Below are positions 31,296 to 41,182 of a stretch of DNA of 60,000 nucleotides, in pieces. Position 1 is the first letter of the stretch. Each line of letters opens with the position of its first letter. Below the pieces are notes generated by a model. It was not told the origin of the DNA, searched no databases, and was given only the letters and a program-made list of their open reading frames with translations. The position numbers and the translations under genes were made by a program. Origin of the DNA: Symsagittifera roscoffensis (taxonomy: Eukaryota; Xenacoelomorpha; Acoela; Convolutidae); NCBI RefSeq assembly GCF_963678635.1, contig NC_087062.1, positions 35,554,052-35,614,051 of the forward strand. Direction: 5' to 3'.

Positions 31296-32065
31296 CTTCA
31301 TAGACTTTTAACGAGAAACGTATAAAATACCAAAACTTTCAAAATGCTTTGTTTTAACCTTTTGATTTGTTTTGGGCACGGTTTGGTCGTTTTGTTTTAT
31401 TGGCTCCCAATGCCACCCAAATCAGCTTCAATTTTCTCATAATAAAAAGTAAGACCCAAGAACTTAGGAAGAAAGTTTCAAAAAGTGTGTATTTGTCATT
31501 TAATTTTTGTAGTTATTTGCTGACTGAGTTTTTGTTTGATGAATCGCTACGTTTGTTTGAATATGTTACTTTTTATTTTTGTTGTGATGAATTTTTGTTA
31601 CTACCGCAAACAATTGCTTGTAGTTGACATAGAATCTAAAGATGCAGTCTTTTCCGTTGGGTGTCCTGCATTTCGCAAGTAATACGCGAGTAAATCTAAC
31701 TTGCAAAAATACGAAAAGTTCTAAGTTTTGCTAGTGCGTCCATCTTACAGTTTGCAAGCAACAACGGCAAAAAATTTTTATATGCAAATTTTTTGTGCTC
31801 GTCTTTTTTTTCTACTTTGGTGCGACTAAGCTAAGCTTAGGATTAAATTTGGCGTGACTTTCTTATTTTTGTTTTATCGAAAAAAGCTTAAGAATATATC
31901 TGGGTTTTGTTTACGACTATCGAAAATTTTGATTATGAATTTTTTGTGCTGACCCTGGTGAATCTTGGGTTGCCGTTTTAATCCTGAGTTAATAAACAAA
32001 TGTGTTATACTTAAAAACTCTTGCTATCATCTTGTTAAAATTTTCTGGGCTAACTGATAAATCTG
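31296..32065. other. No supported gene
   Basis: About 770 bp. A plus-strand frame at 31367-31627 is open without an in-frame ATG at its start and without any motif; it is T-rich and probably chance. Confidence 0.4.
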
Positions 32066-32356
32066 ATGCCTAGTTTTGAAGAATTTGACAATGAACTTGA
32101 AAATATATTTTCACCTTTGAATAATCTTGCGTTAGGGATTATCGGCGGCCTTTCTCTGTTTGTGTCAGCTTGCATCGCGGGTAGCAAAAACACAGCCGAG
32201 ATTGCGTGCAGAGCACCCATTGTCCTCTTACTCGGAGAATCGCACGACACATTCCGAGAAGCATTGGATGATAAAAATGTGGGATTAGTCAACTCTGCAT
32301 CAGCACTCGCTGGATCACTAGATCCATCCACAGGTTGTATTTTGGTGGACTTATAA
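32066..32356 (+). CDS. Candidate small CDS or exon, 96 residues, unknown
   Basis: This stretch is clearly richer in G and C than its surroundings. From ATG at 32066 the plus strand reads M-P-S-F-E-E-F-D-N-E-L-E, a hydrophobic span of about 17 residues (N-L-A-L-G-I-I-G-G-L-S-L-F-V-S-A-C), then a mixed Ala/Ser-rich tail to TAA. ATGCCTAG|TTTTG could be a splice acceptor and CCACAG|GTTGTA a donor, so it may be an internal exon. The minus strand is also open across it (Ser/Pro-rich reading), so strand is not certain; the plus reading looks more protein-like. Confidence 0.35.
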   Translation: MPSFEEFDNELENIFSPLNNLALGIIGGLSLFVSACIAGSKNTAEIACRAPIVLLLGESHDTFREALDDKNVGLVNSASALAGSLDPSTGCILVDL

Positions 32357-33335
32357 CTCATATGCATACTGGTTTGAAAAAGGAGTCCGGACATTTACTT
32401 AACGGAAAGAAACAATGCAAAATCAAATAAATAAAAATGAACTCTGATGTGTTCCAAAAGCTTAACTAAACGATGCCGTTATTTCAAAGTAACGTATTGC
32501 AGTTGAGTTGAATAATCTCCAAAACAAAAAACTGTTTATTATTTTTCATTAATAGTAATGGGGATATAGAAAACTGCCATTTAAAGATATGCACCATATG
32601 AGCTCTCAAAAACTTGTTTCAAACAACTAGCCTGTTTCTTTACAAGTAGTACAAAAAATTCCGACCACAACTATTGTAGCAAAGATAACCAAAAATAAGT
32701 TCTTACAAGGATTTTAAGAACTATTTATAAACAGCATTGTTCTGGCATAAAAAAATCTACTGAAATTCAAAATCAAGAGCTAAAATCAAGGAATCTATTC
32801 CAACCTGGAAAAATATGAAAAACTACAAAAATAAGGTAGTTGCTGGAATTTAACAACTTCAGAAAAAAGTTCTTTTTTTGAGTTGTATTTTTTCAGCCCC
32901 CTTCGCACACACATGTATACACATATATCATGCAATACAAAAAAATTTGACCGTATTCTGCGTTTTGCGGAAAAAATGTCAACTTTGGTCTTATTTTGAC
33001 GCTTTTATGTTACTTTTTATCGCTATTGGTAATTTTCATTAAAACAAGACATGTAACAAAACTTTTTCCTCGCTTCAATTTGCTTATAAAAAGGATTTTA
33101 TAGTGTATAACCTGTATAAAAAGTGTATAAAATTTTTGATTAAAATATTTAAAAAAAACTTGTTTTTAAAAATGGATATTGGCGACTGTCGAGTCGATTG
33201 AACAAATTATACAATGCAACTGATTGTAATCGATTTGATAATTTAAAAAGTCCATTAATTAGGGCAGAACAAACTTGATTACTAAACTGCGATAATTGGT
33301 TGCAATCTTAGTTTTGCCAATACAGGAGAGCACGT
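32357..33335. other. No gene seen
   Basis: About 980 bp, AT-rich. CACACATGTATACACATATA near 32910 is a small purine/pyrimidine alternation. Confidence 0.4.
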
Positions 33336-33546
33336 AAACAGGGATTGTCTGTTGGCGTATCTGTGGCACGAAACATTTCGACTAATTAAAAAAATTTAAC
33401 AGTTTTTTTCAATTGGTGTCGTTTTTTTATTCCTGGTGTGAAACAGGGATTGTCTGTTGGCGTATCTGTGGCACGAAACATTTCGACTAATTAAAAAAAT
33501 TTAACAAATTTTTTCAATTGGTGTCGTTTTTTTTATTCCTGTTGTG
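33336..33546. repeat. Tandem repeat, two copies of a 105-bp unit
   Basis: AAACAGGGATTGTCTGTTGG starts at 33336 and again at 33441. The copies are nearly identical (differences only in T/A runs and one CTGGTG/CTGTTG change), so the duplication is recent. Confidence 0.85.
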
Positions 33547-33762
33547 ATGACAGGATCTGACAGATTCAAAGATCACGTTAAAAGGGTATATTCTACATCA
33601 GTTTTCCTCAAAAAACTGAATATAAAAGAAAATTAAAAAAATCCAAACATTTTTCTTCATTAATTTAGATTGTGCTAAAAATATTTGAAAACTAGGCTTA
33701 CTAATGTTGAACGAATATTTTAATCTAAATGATCAGACTTTAAGACCTTGCTCGAAATTAGA

Positions 33763-33981
33763 TTAAAACCCAAAAGTTTCAAACCGGTCTTTTCTCGACT
33801 CTGGGAAGACTTTCTGAAAAATTTTGATGTTGTTTAAATTAGGACTAAAAGGCTGCAATATATCCCACAAATTTTTTTTTTTAATTATCGGAATTGAATA
33901 AAGGATCTTACGCGGAGACTTTTCAACAAGTTCCGGATATGTTTTGACAGCTTTTAAAGTCAATGCACGTAGTGAAGACTC
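33763..33981 (-). CDS. Open minus-strand exon-like stretch (doubtful)
   Basis: The minus strand is open for about 72 codons to TAA, containing K-A-V-K-T-Y-P-E-L-V-E-K and L-W-D-I-L-Q-P-F. No ATG opens it. TCTCCGC|GTAAGATCC in the middle is a good donor, and TATATTGCAG 60 bp later a good acceptor, but splicing there leads straight to a stop. The CCCGCATT element abuts its upstream side at 33994. It may be the remnant of an exon cut off by the insertion. Confidence 0.22.
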   Translation of the reverse strand, partial: ESSLRALTLKAVKTYPELVEKSPRKILYSIPIIKKKNLWDILQPFSPNLNNIKIFQKVFPESRKDRFETFGF

Positions 33982-33993
33982 TTATATAGATCA

Positions 33994-34610
33994 CCCGCAT
34001 TGGAGTTCCAAGAATAAAAATCGATTATAATTGAGTTTCCTTGTCAGTGTCCACAAAAATGAAAGTAAATCAATTATAATCAATTAAAAATGGATTACAA
34101 TATTAGTATTTTTCGAGGCAACAAAATCCTTCCTTTTTTCATCCATTATAATCGATTTATTTTCACTTTTGTGGGCACTGACAATGAAACTAAATTAGAA
34201 TCGATTTTTTTCCACTTTACTGAGATGCGAACTTCAACGCACATAAAGTCTTTTCTACGTTTTAAAGTTGGTTACGTTGGTTACTTGTTGTTCAATTGAA
34301 TTTGTTATTTTTGAACTTTGATATTTTTGTTACCTTTTATATTACTCAACGTTACCCCCCTAGTGTTTGCCCATTTACAACAAACCCGCCTCTCCCCCCA
34401 CCCGCCCAACGTAACGTAATCAGGTGGGGGTGGGTTGAGGTGGGGGTGTTCAGGTGGGGGGGGGGGGGGGTTCAGGTGGGGCGGTGTGGGTTCATTTAAA
34501 TCCGTTTTTAGTCCATTTAGAACGTAATATGGGAATCGATTATATTTACAACATTATATGCCACGAAAATCCATTATAATCGATTTGTTTTCACTTTTCT
34601 TAAATGCGGG
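33994..34610. mobile_element. CCCGCATT inverted-repeat element, short copy
   Basis: Starts CCCGCATTGGAGTTCC, ends TTTTCTTAAATGCGGG, 617 bp. The left third (34012-34090) and the next block (34141-34220) are inverted relative to each other (GTCAGTGTCCACAAAAATGAAA against TTTCACTTTTGTGGGCACTGAC). It includes the G-rich tract at 34380-34495. It aligns with both outer parts of the 15745-17640 copy and lacks the nested element. Confidence 0.75.
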
Positions 34611-35860
34611 CAAGCTTGCTGATTTTTCTAAAACTTCAAGTTTTTAACGCTCAAATTTGATTTTCATCGGTTTGAATTTTGATTTCTTTTGAAGTTTTTT
34701 CTCATTTCCTTTGTTAAAAGGATGGTGCACTCCACTGTCAAACAACAAAAGTTTAAAAAATCACCGAAAAAGTTTGGAAAAGCGTTTTTAATCATCAGAA
34801 AACATGGTCAAAATAAAAAAAACACCCAAAGACAAAGTTCTTTCCCATTCCAAGGGTCGGGACGAGAAAAAAAAATTAGTCGAAGCGTAAGCTGACTGAG
34901 TTTCACATACGTACCTCGTCTGACAGTTAAGAAGAAACAGAGATGGGATCCAAAATTATTTCGCAATTATAATGGTTGTAAAATAAATGTTTTTCTCATT
35001 AACTTGCAACAATTAAAATTGAAGGAATTCTCAAAGTATCTTTCATAAGTTACATCAGTTAAAGATCATACTTAAAAAAATGTTTTCTTATTGCATTTTA
35101 AAAAAATCAAATTTGAATTCAAAAAACAAACTTTGACTGCTTTTCTTCAAAACCGAAATTTAGTTTAACAATTTTTTATTGACGGTGAAGTTGTTATTTT
35201 TCGGATTGTAACTTTCAAAGCTACCATTTTCTTATTTATCACCATTTTGTGCGACAAGGGATCAATTTTCCAAAACTAGTCCGCGCTCAGCATAACGATG
35301 AGGTGGGGAGGATATTGTGTTTCAAATTGAAGCCAGTATTTTTATTCTTTAACTCGTAACCTAATTTTTGTTTCAAAATACCGCGACGAGTTACTTAATG
35401 AAGTGAAAGTAGTTGAAATTTGAAAAACCCGAAGCGGGTTTTTCATTTTTGCTAACACTCAGAATAATTTATTTTCCCGTCGTATTGGTTACATCTCCAC
35501 CTTTAAATCAAAAAGTTGAATGCTCAAGGCTCACCAAGATCCGTTCTGGAGGGTGACGCAATATTACCCAGCCCAGAAAAAAAAACACAAAAAATTACAT
35601 GTGGCTCAAACGCAGGGGCACAACAGCGGTTCTCCACAATGAGCTAAACAGCTCGTATTTTGACCATTAACATTGTAGACAAATTGTCTTAAATTAACTA
35701 TATCATCCGACAACAAGCGGAAGAGCAATAAATGAGTAGTTCTACAAAAACATCTCAGCAAGATAATTGTATGCTTCCTGTGTCAAGGTGCTCAAATAAT
35801 ATATCGAGCTTTCCAATATAAGAGCAAAAACTTCCGGGTCAAGGAGCTCACTTCATGTTT
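34611..35860. other. No supported gene
   Basis: About 1.25 kb. A plus-strand Lys-rich frame (34689-34895) is open by A-rich composition only. AAAAACCCGAAGCGGGTTTTT at 35425 is a small perfect hairpin with no evident role in a eukaryotic context. Confidence 0.4.
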
Positions 35861-36740
35861 CGACTTTCATCGAGCAGAAGTCAGTGCTCGACCGAAAAAA
35901 TAAGTCGAGACAGAGTTTTGGGTCGAGCACAAATTCGAAACTTACCTCGAGCCCGGTTGAAACATACTTTGAGCACGGTCGAAACATACCTCGAGCACGG
36001 TCGAGCACGGTTAGCTTAGTTTTTGTCTTGATATAATGATGTAAGGAGAGTATCAAACTTTTAAAATTTGGCAAACTTTTAAAATCTGGAGGTGATCATT
36101 TTAATTTTGAATTTTTAATTAATCATAAATCATAAAATCAACTTTTTGTGAAAATTGTATGACTAGTATTTTTTCGTAGACTTAGTTGGATTTGTATGAC
36201 AAAATTTTTGGCCTACGGAGGTCAACCAGGGACGCAAAATGCATAAAATATAGCGTTCAAATCAGGATAACTCATGAGTCTAAAAGTTGAAAACATACCC
36301 GAATTCGGTCGAGAACCGTCAAAACATATCTTTGTTGGTTCGAACATGGTCGGGCAATACTTCTTCGCCGAGCACGGTCAAAACATACCCTGCTTGGGCC
36401 AGGCATGGTCAAGCACATTTGTTTCGGCCGAGCCCAATCGAGTTATACTAAATTTGGGTCGAGCACGTTCGAAACATACCAATTTTTGGTCGAAACCGTC
36501 GAAGCATATCTTGAGCACCTCAACACGGGTTGATAACTTTTGTTACTCGTGACCAGATTGGGGCATATCGCTGTGGTCTAGGTTGAGTTTGGAGATTTTG
36601 ACTTTCCCGAAAGAAAAAATCAATTCTCGAAACATACCTCGAGCAAAGTTGAGCACGGTTGAAACATACCGCGAGCACGGTCGAGCAGGGTCAAAACATA
36701 GCTCGATCACTGTCGAAAAATACCGATGGTCCCGCGGTAA
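35861..36740. repeat. GTCGAAACATACCTCGAGCAC-type degenerate minisatellite
   Basis: The words GAGCACGGTCGAAACATACC and close variants occur about 15 times in two blocks (35861-36010 and 36285-36735), spaced roughly 20-45 bp. GTCGAGCACGGT, TCAAAACATAC and CCTCGAGC are the most conserved parts. The blocks are separated by the right end of a CCCGGGTTGACC element (36010-36231). A single related word lies at 37641-37660 (GTGCTCGACCTATGTTTCGAC) in the opposite direction. Confidence 0.75.
36010..36231 (+). mobile_element. Right-end fragment of the CCCGGGTTGACC element
   Basis: TTTTTGTCTTGATATAATGAT through GGTCAACCAGGG corresponds to the terminal part of 16483-17421 and overlaps in content with 37212-37460. 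The end has one change from the perfect repeat (CCAGGG for CCCGGG). Confidence 0.6.
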
Positions 36741-36908
36741 TCCGGAATAACGAAGAAAACGTTCTTCCAAATAGTTACATATTGGTTTAAAATTTTTGAT
36801 TCAAATTGCAAACAAGTATTCTAAAAGTTGGAAAAAACAGCTCAAAAATGATTCAACTCACTGCAAATAAATATGTCATTCTGATAAAAAATCATCATAG
36901 GATGTTAT

Positions 36909-37475
36909 CCCGGGTTGATCAAAAGTGCTAATCATTCAATTTTCATATATGAAAAAACGCTATTCATGCACTTTGATACAATTACAGAGTTACAGAAAAT
37001 TGCATGAAAAGTCTATGGTTAGTGATTTTTTTTGTATATGGAAACTATATGACTACTTTTTTCAGTAAACCAAAAATTTTGATTTTTTTCTAAAATTTAA
37101 ATTCTCAAATTATTTGAGTAACCGGTGGCAAAAACTTTGGTTACTCAAAAGTACAGTCACCATAGGTTTGAGCGTTTCGCAATTACTATGCATCGCAAAA
37201 GGCCTGAATTTTTGTCTTGATATAATGATATAAGGAAAATATCAATTTTTTAAAATCTGGCAAACTTTTAAAATCTGGAGGTCATCTTTCTAATTTTGAA
37301 TTTTTAATTAATCATAAATTAATCAAGGCATACAAAAACATGCCATACAAACTATCAAAATAAATAAAAATCCTAATAATTTTTCAAAAATTTTATCCTG
37401 AGAAATGGCACAAAATCAATTTTTGTGAAATTTGTATGACTAGTATTTTTTGATAGACTTAGTTGGATTTTTATG
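36909..37475 (+). mobile_element. Left-end fragment of the CCCGGGTTGACC element
   Basis: It begins CCCGGGTTGATC and continues with the subterminal CATATATG / TTGCATGAAAA words, then shares 37212-37460 with the fragment at 36010. It stops without a right terminus near GTAGATTTAGTTGG-like text at 37460-37475. The overlap between the two fragments means they are two separate copies, not one split element. Confidence 0.6.
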
Positions 37476-38100
37476 AATTATGTTTCAAAGTTTTTCACCA
37501 AATTTTGGTGTTTCGATTATGTCGATCTACTTCCGGATGTTTCGAATTTTTGACCATCGAATCCATTTGATAAATCTTTGAGTTTGCTCAACGCAACTCA
37601 GATTGTTTGAACTTCCTTGGCCGAAATTTGGTATTTTCTACTGTGCTCGACCTATGTTTCGACTTTTTAGTGATAGTGGTTATGCATTGATTGTGTTAGG
37701 CTTTTGCGTTGTCTTTTCAACCAAAATTATGGCTCAGTGGTCTTATATGAGTCGCATCTTTTCGGCTGTCCTTATTCTTTGGCTTTTTGTATTTGGGATT
37801 AAAAAAATCACTCTGTCATTGAAAGCTCGGTTTCTAGTGAAGGTCCGTGAGACACCAATTTTGTAAGCAAAAGCTGTCCATTATAATATTTCATCAGTAG
37901 TGTGTCTGGTAGCATGGAGCTCCGTTTAATTTAAATCATGTTTTGCTCTAATAATAACTTTGATAGACCTGTAATATAGATAAAATGGTTGGGAATTTTT
38001 ATGATGGTTTAACCCAAATTATTCCAAGGATGCTCTTCCATTATAATTGGTTTTAGTGATATGTTTATCTCTGAGGGTCATAACATTGGTATGAGCGTGG
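37476..38100. other. No supported gene
   Basis: T-rich on the plus strand. A hydrophobic plus frame at 37603-37866 is a consequence of T-rich codons and has no other support. Confidence 0.35.
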
Positions 38101-40160
38101 TTTTTTGTTGTGAATGTCTCGATTGACAACTCTTTTCTTTTTGAGTTCAACTTTCTTACCAATTCAATGTGGAGTCTGGTATTAAATGATGAAAGAAATT
38201 CTTTTGATTCTATCGAAGGATGTGGTTTATTTGGAGGAGTAGCGTTTTGTAGCCTCTCCTATCAGGCTTTTCACTACTGTTACTTCCTCTGGGTTTATAC
38301 AAATTATGTAGGTGTGCAGGATTCACTGAATTTCTCAGATCTCTCCACATTTTGTTTCTGTAGGCATGAGAGTGATTCGGCCGTAATGTTTGCTCCCGTC
38401 GTCTGTCTTTGTACTGATGTACATTCTCAGAAAATCAAAAAAGCCTTCTTCACAGGTCCAGTGCTCAAGTAATTGTAAGTTTTTCGCACTTGTACTTGAT
38501 TTTTTTCAGTTCCTGCGCAGAACATTTTGTTCACGAGTAAAGTTATTAGGACTATGGCGTTTTCATGATGATCTTTTCCATACAATCTTTTCCAATGCTG
38601 TTTACGTAAAATTGCGCCTGGTGAAGCTTTCAAATTTTTGTCGTCTATCAGTCAACTGTTGCATCATTTAATTCATAGGCAGACATCCAACGTGCACTGA
38701 GAATTTTCTTCTGTGCTAAAAATGGACCCGCAAAGTAGCAAGCAAATTTCGAGATGGTGAGTGCATATTTCTCTAGAGAGTTATGTCTTTGATTTTTTCC
38801 ATGTCGCCTCTAATAGTCTGGTTTTTTCTCCTTGGCTTCATCCTGGGCAATCTCTTATGTCATCTGTCTACCCACTCGTATCAATCTTTTTATTTCCACT
38901 CTAGTAGTTCTTCTAGTCTTGAGGCTTCAATTATCTCCCAGCATTTTTCGGACTCCTTATTCGTTGCCTTCTGGTGGTTGCGAACAAGTTAGGTATTCTA
39001 GATAGACTCGGTTCAGCGCTTCTATTGAGACAGGCAACCTTTTTTTAGGTCTCTGATTAGTGGTTATCTGAAATTCTTCTTGTCTGACTTGATCCTCCTC
39101 ACTAATAATTTCAGCATCTGTGTGATATCCTCGGTATCGTACTCCCTCATCGCAGTTCTATTTTTCTGATTTATTCCGAAAAAGTTCCCATCAAACGGCC
39201 TCACTGGATGGTTCTTTGGTCACGTGTACGCCACTTGCAGCTTTTATCTTTTTGGATCTTGATTTGGACTATGGCCGTTGGACAGTCGTGGCGTTGCCTT
39301 TCTCACTAGTCATAGTACACATTTTGTTTCTTTTTCTGTTGTTTTTGGCTGGTCCGTAATATCTAGCTCTTTGTCCGGAATGACTGCTTTTTGCTGCTCT
39401 TAATCGGCCTCGTCGTGTTTCGTTTGTCTGTTTTTATCTTATCTTACTGCTGTTTCATCTCATTTTTCGGTGTCGTATGATTTTCTCTAATTTACTCTCT
39501 TCTTTTTTCTGTGTCTCTAATTTAGTCATTTATTCCCGTAAGTTGTAGCACTGTTCGAATGGCTACCTCCCTTTGTTATAAATTTTGCGTACAATTTCAT
39601 ATCCCCGAGCTCTGACCGTGGTAATGATGTTAATTGTTTCATTTTTTGGGATGTGAACCATTAGTCATTTCATGTATTCTTGCGCTTCATCATCATTTTG
39701 TTTGAAACTCTCTCTGTTGCGTTGTGTTTGTCGCATTTTAAGGCTCGTGATCGTTTTTGTTCTGACTTTGTTTTTGATGTTCTTCGCACATTTGTACTTT
39801 TGTAGGTAATCATATAGTATGGGTAATTTAGAACAATTCACAAAACTAGTATGATCGGATAAAATTTTATTGCATCTTTTTTTTACAATTTGGCCGATAA
39901 TTTTCACATTTTCCTCTATAATTATCAGAATACATAACAGCGAAGTCCTCAAATTTTTTATTCAATTCTAGTCATTATAACTTTTTTCAAATGCTTTTGT
40001 TTTCGTTTGATCAATTCTGAGAGTTTTTTCCGATCCAGCATATTACGTCGTGCGTTGCATCACTGATAATCAGGCTGAGCTATCCAATTTTTCTTAATTC
40101 TTTCTGTTCAATTGATCTCAACTCTTTTAATATTTGTCCGGCCTACTGATTGCTCCACCT
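38100..40160 (-). pseudogene. Decayed minus-strand coding region, unidentified
   Basis: The minus strand is purine-rich and shows long coding-like stretches separated by stops and shifts. Examples are a charged stretch at about 39090-39420 (S-G-Q-R-A-R-Y-Y-G-P-A-K-N-N-R-K-R-N-K; later E-I-I-S-E-E-D-Q-V-R-Q-E-E), a stretch at 39665-39952 (C-A-K-N-I-K-N-K-V-R-T-K-T, then R-E-S-F-K-Q-N-D-D-E-A-Q-E-Y-M-K) and one at 38427-38633. Composition recalls a retroelement gag or accessory protein, but I cannot match any domain. The segment 39600-40160 is duplicated next door at 40234-40815. Confidence 0.35.
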
Positions 40161-40815
40161 TATTTTCACTTCGAAAAAAAACATCGTATTATTTCGTGCG
40201 ACATATTCCCAAATTTTATACGTAGATCAGTGATTATTTTCAGCTCTGAACGTGGCAATGAAGTTAATTGTTTCATTTTTTGGGATGGGAATTTTAAGTC
40301 GTTTCATGTATTCTTGCGCTTAATCATAATTTTCTTTGAAACTCTCTCTGTTACGTTGTGTTTGTCGCATTTTAAGGCTCGCGATCGTTTTTTTTCTGTC
40401 CCTGTTTTTGATTTTCTTTACACATTTGTATTTTTGTAGGTAATCAAATATTACGGGTACTTCAATGTAAAGTTAGAACAATTCACAAAACTAGTATGAT
40501 CAGATATAATTTTGTTGCTTCTTCTCTCACAATTTGGCCGATAAATTTCATATTTTCTTTTATAATTATCAGAATACATAACAAAAAAAATCTCAAATTT
40601 TCGCTTAGATTCAAGTCATTGTAGTTGTTTTCACACTAATTTTTGTTTTGGTTTGATCAATTCTGAGAACTTTTTTTCTACGATCCAGCATATTACGTCA
40701 TGCGTTGCACAACTGATAATAAGGCTGAGCTATCCGGTATGACTTAATTTTTTCTGTTCAACTAATCTCAACACAATTATTATTTCTCCATCCTATTGAT
40801 TGCGCCACCCCATTT
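39600..40815. repeat. Tandem duplication, unit ~634-650 bp
   Basis: 39600-40163 and 40234-40815 align in the same orientation from GCTCTGA(C/A)CGTGG to CTATTGATTGC(T/G)CCACC. Both copies hold AAACTCTCTCTGTT(G/A)CGTTGTGTTTGTCGCATTTTAAGG. Copy 2 has more stops on the minus strand. The 70 bp between the copies (40175-40242, CGAAAAAAAACATCGTA...GTAGATCAGTGATTATTTTCAG) resembles part of the 734-bp array unit. Confidence 0.75.
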
Positions 40816-41182
40816 TGTTCCAGGTCAATGGTTGGTTGAAACTCTGATTTTGATATTGTAAGACAATCAAAAAAATTTATTTGAACTTCCCTTTTTTTAC
40901 ATGAACTGTCCGGCAATTGATGATTTTTGTCTTTTTGATGTTTTTTTTTAAATGGGTGACTAATCTTCTGTATTTGAGACCCGAGTATAACGAGCGTAAA
41001 TGATCTTTATCCATCTTGATTTTTCATGTTTGCTTCAACACACAAAACTACTTCTACTGGATCTAAGTATTTGCCTTTGTGGTGTTTACTTGTCGCTTCA
41101 GCTAGGCATTGCCTTTTATCATGCAAAATCACAACAAGTTGGCGTCTCCTCTTGATTGAGTATGCTGTTAGCTGCCAAACTT

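Noticed and set aside
32050-32394. Ser/Pro-rich minus-strand frame opposite the 96-residue candidate
   Set aside because: Open over the same stretch, but the plus reading has an ATG at its start and a better amino-acid profile. Kept only as an alternative.
33981-33990. TATATAAG on the minus strand as a core promoter
   Set aside because: AT-rich sequence yields such words by chance, no start codon follows in a useful frame, and it lies at the edge of a transposon.
35422-35445. Perfect GC hairpin followed by T run, resembling a bacterial terminator
   Set aside because: There is no prokaryotic gene context. A single small hairpin in AT-rich eukaryotic DNA has no support as a terminator.
37603-38472. 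Hydrophobic plus-strand frames that look like membrane proteins
   Set aside because: The plus strand is T-rich, which produces Phe/Leu codons. The minus strand shows the more coding-like signal.
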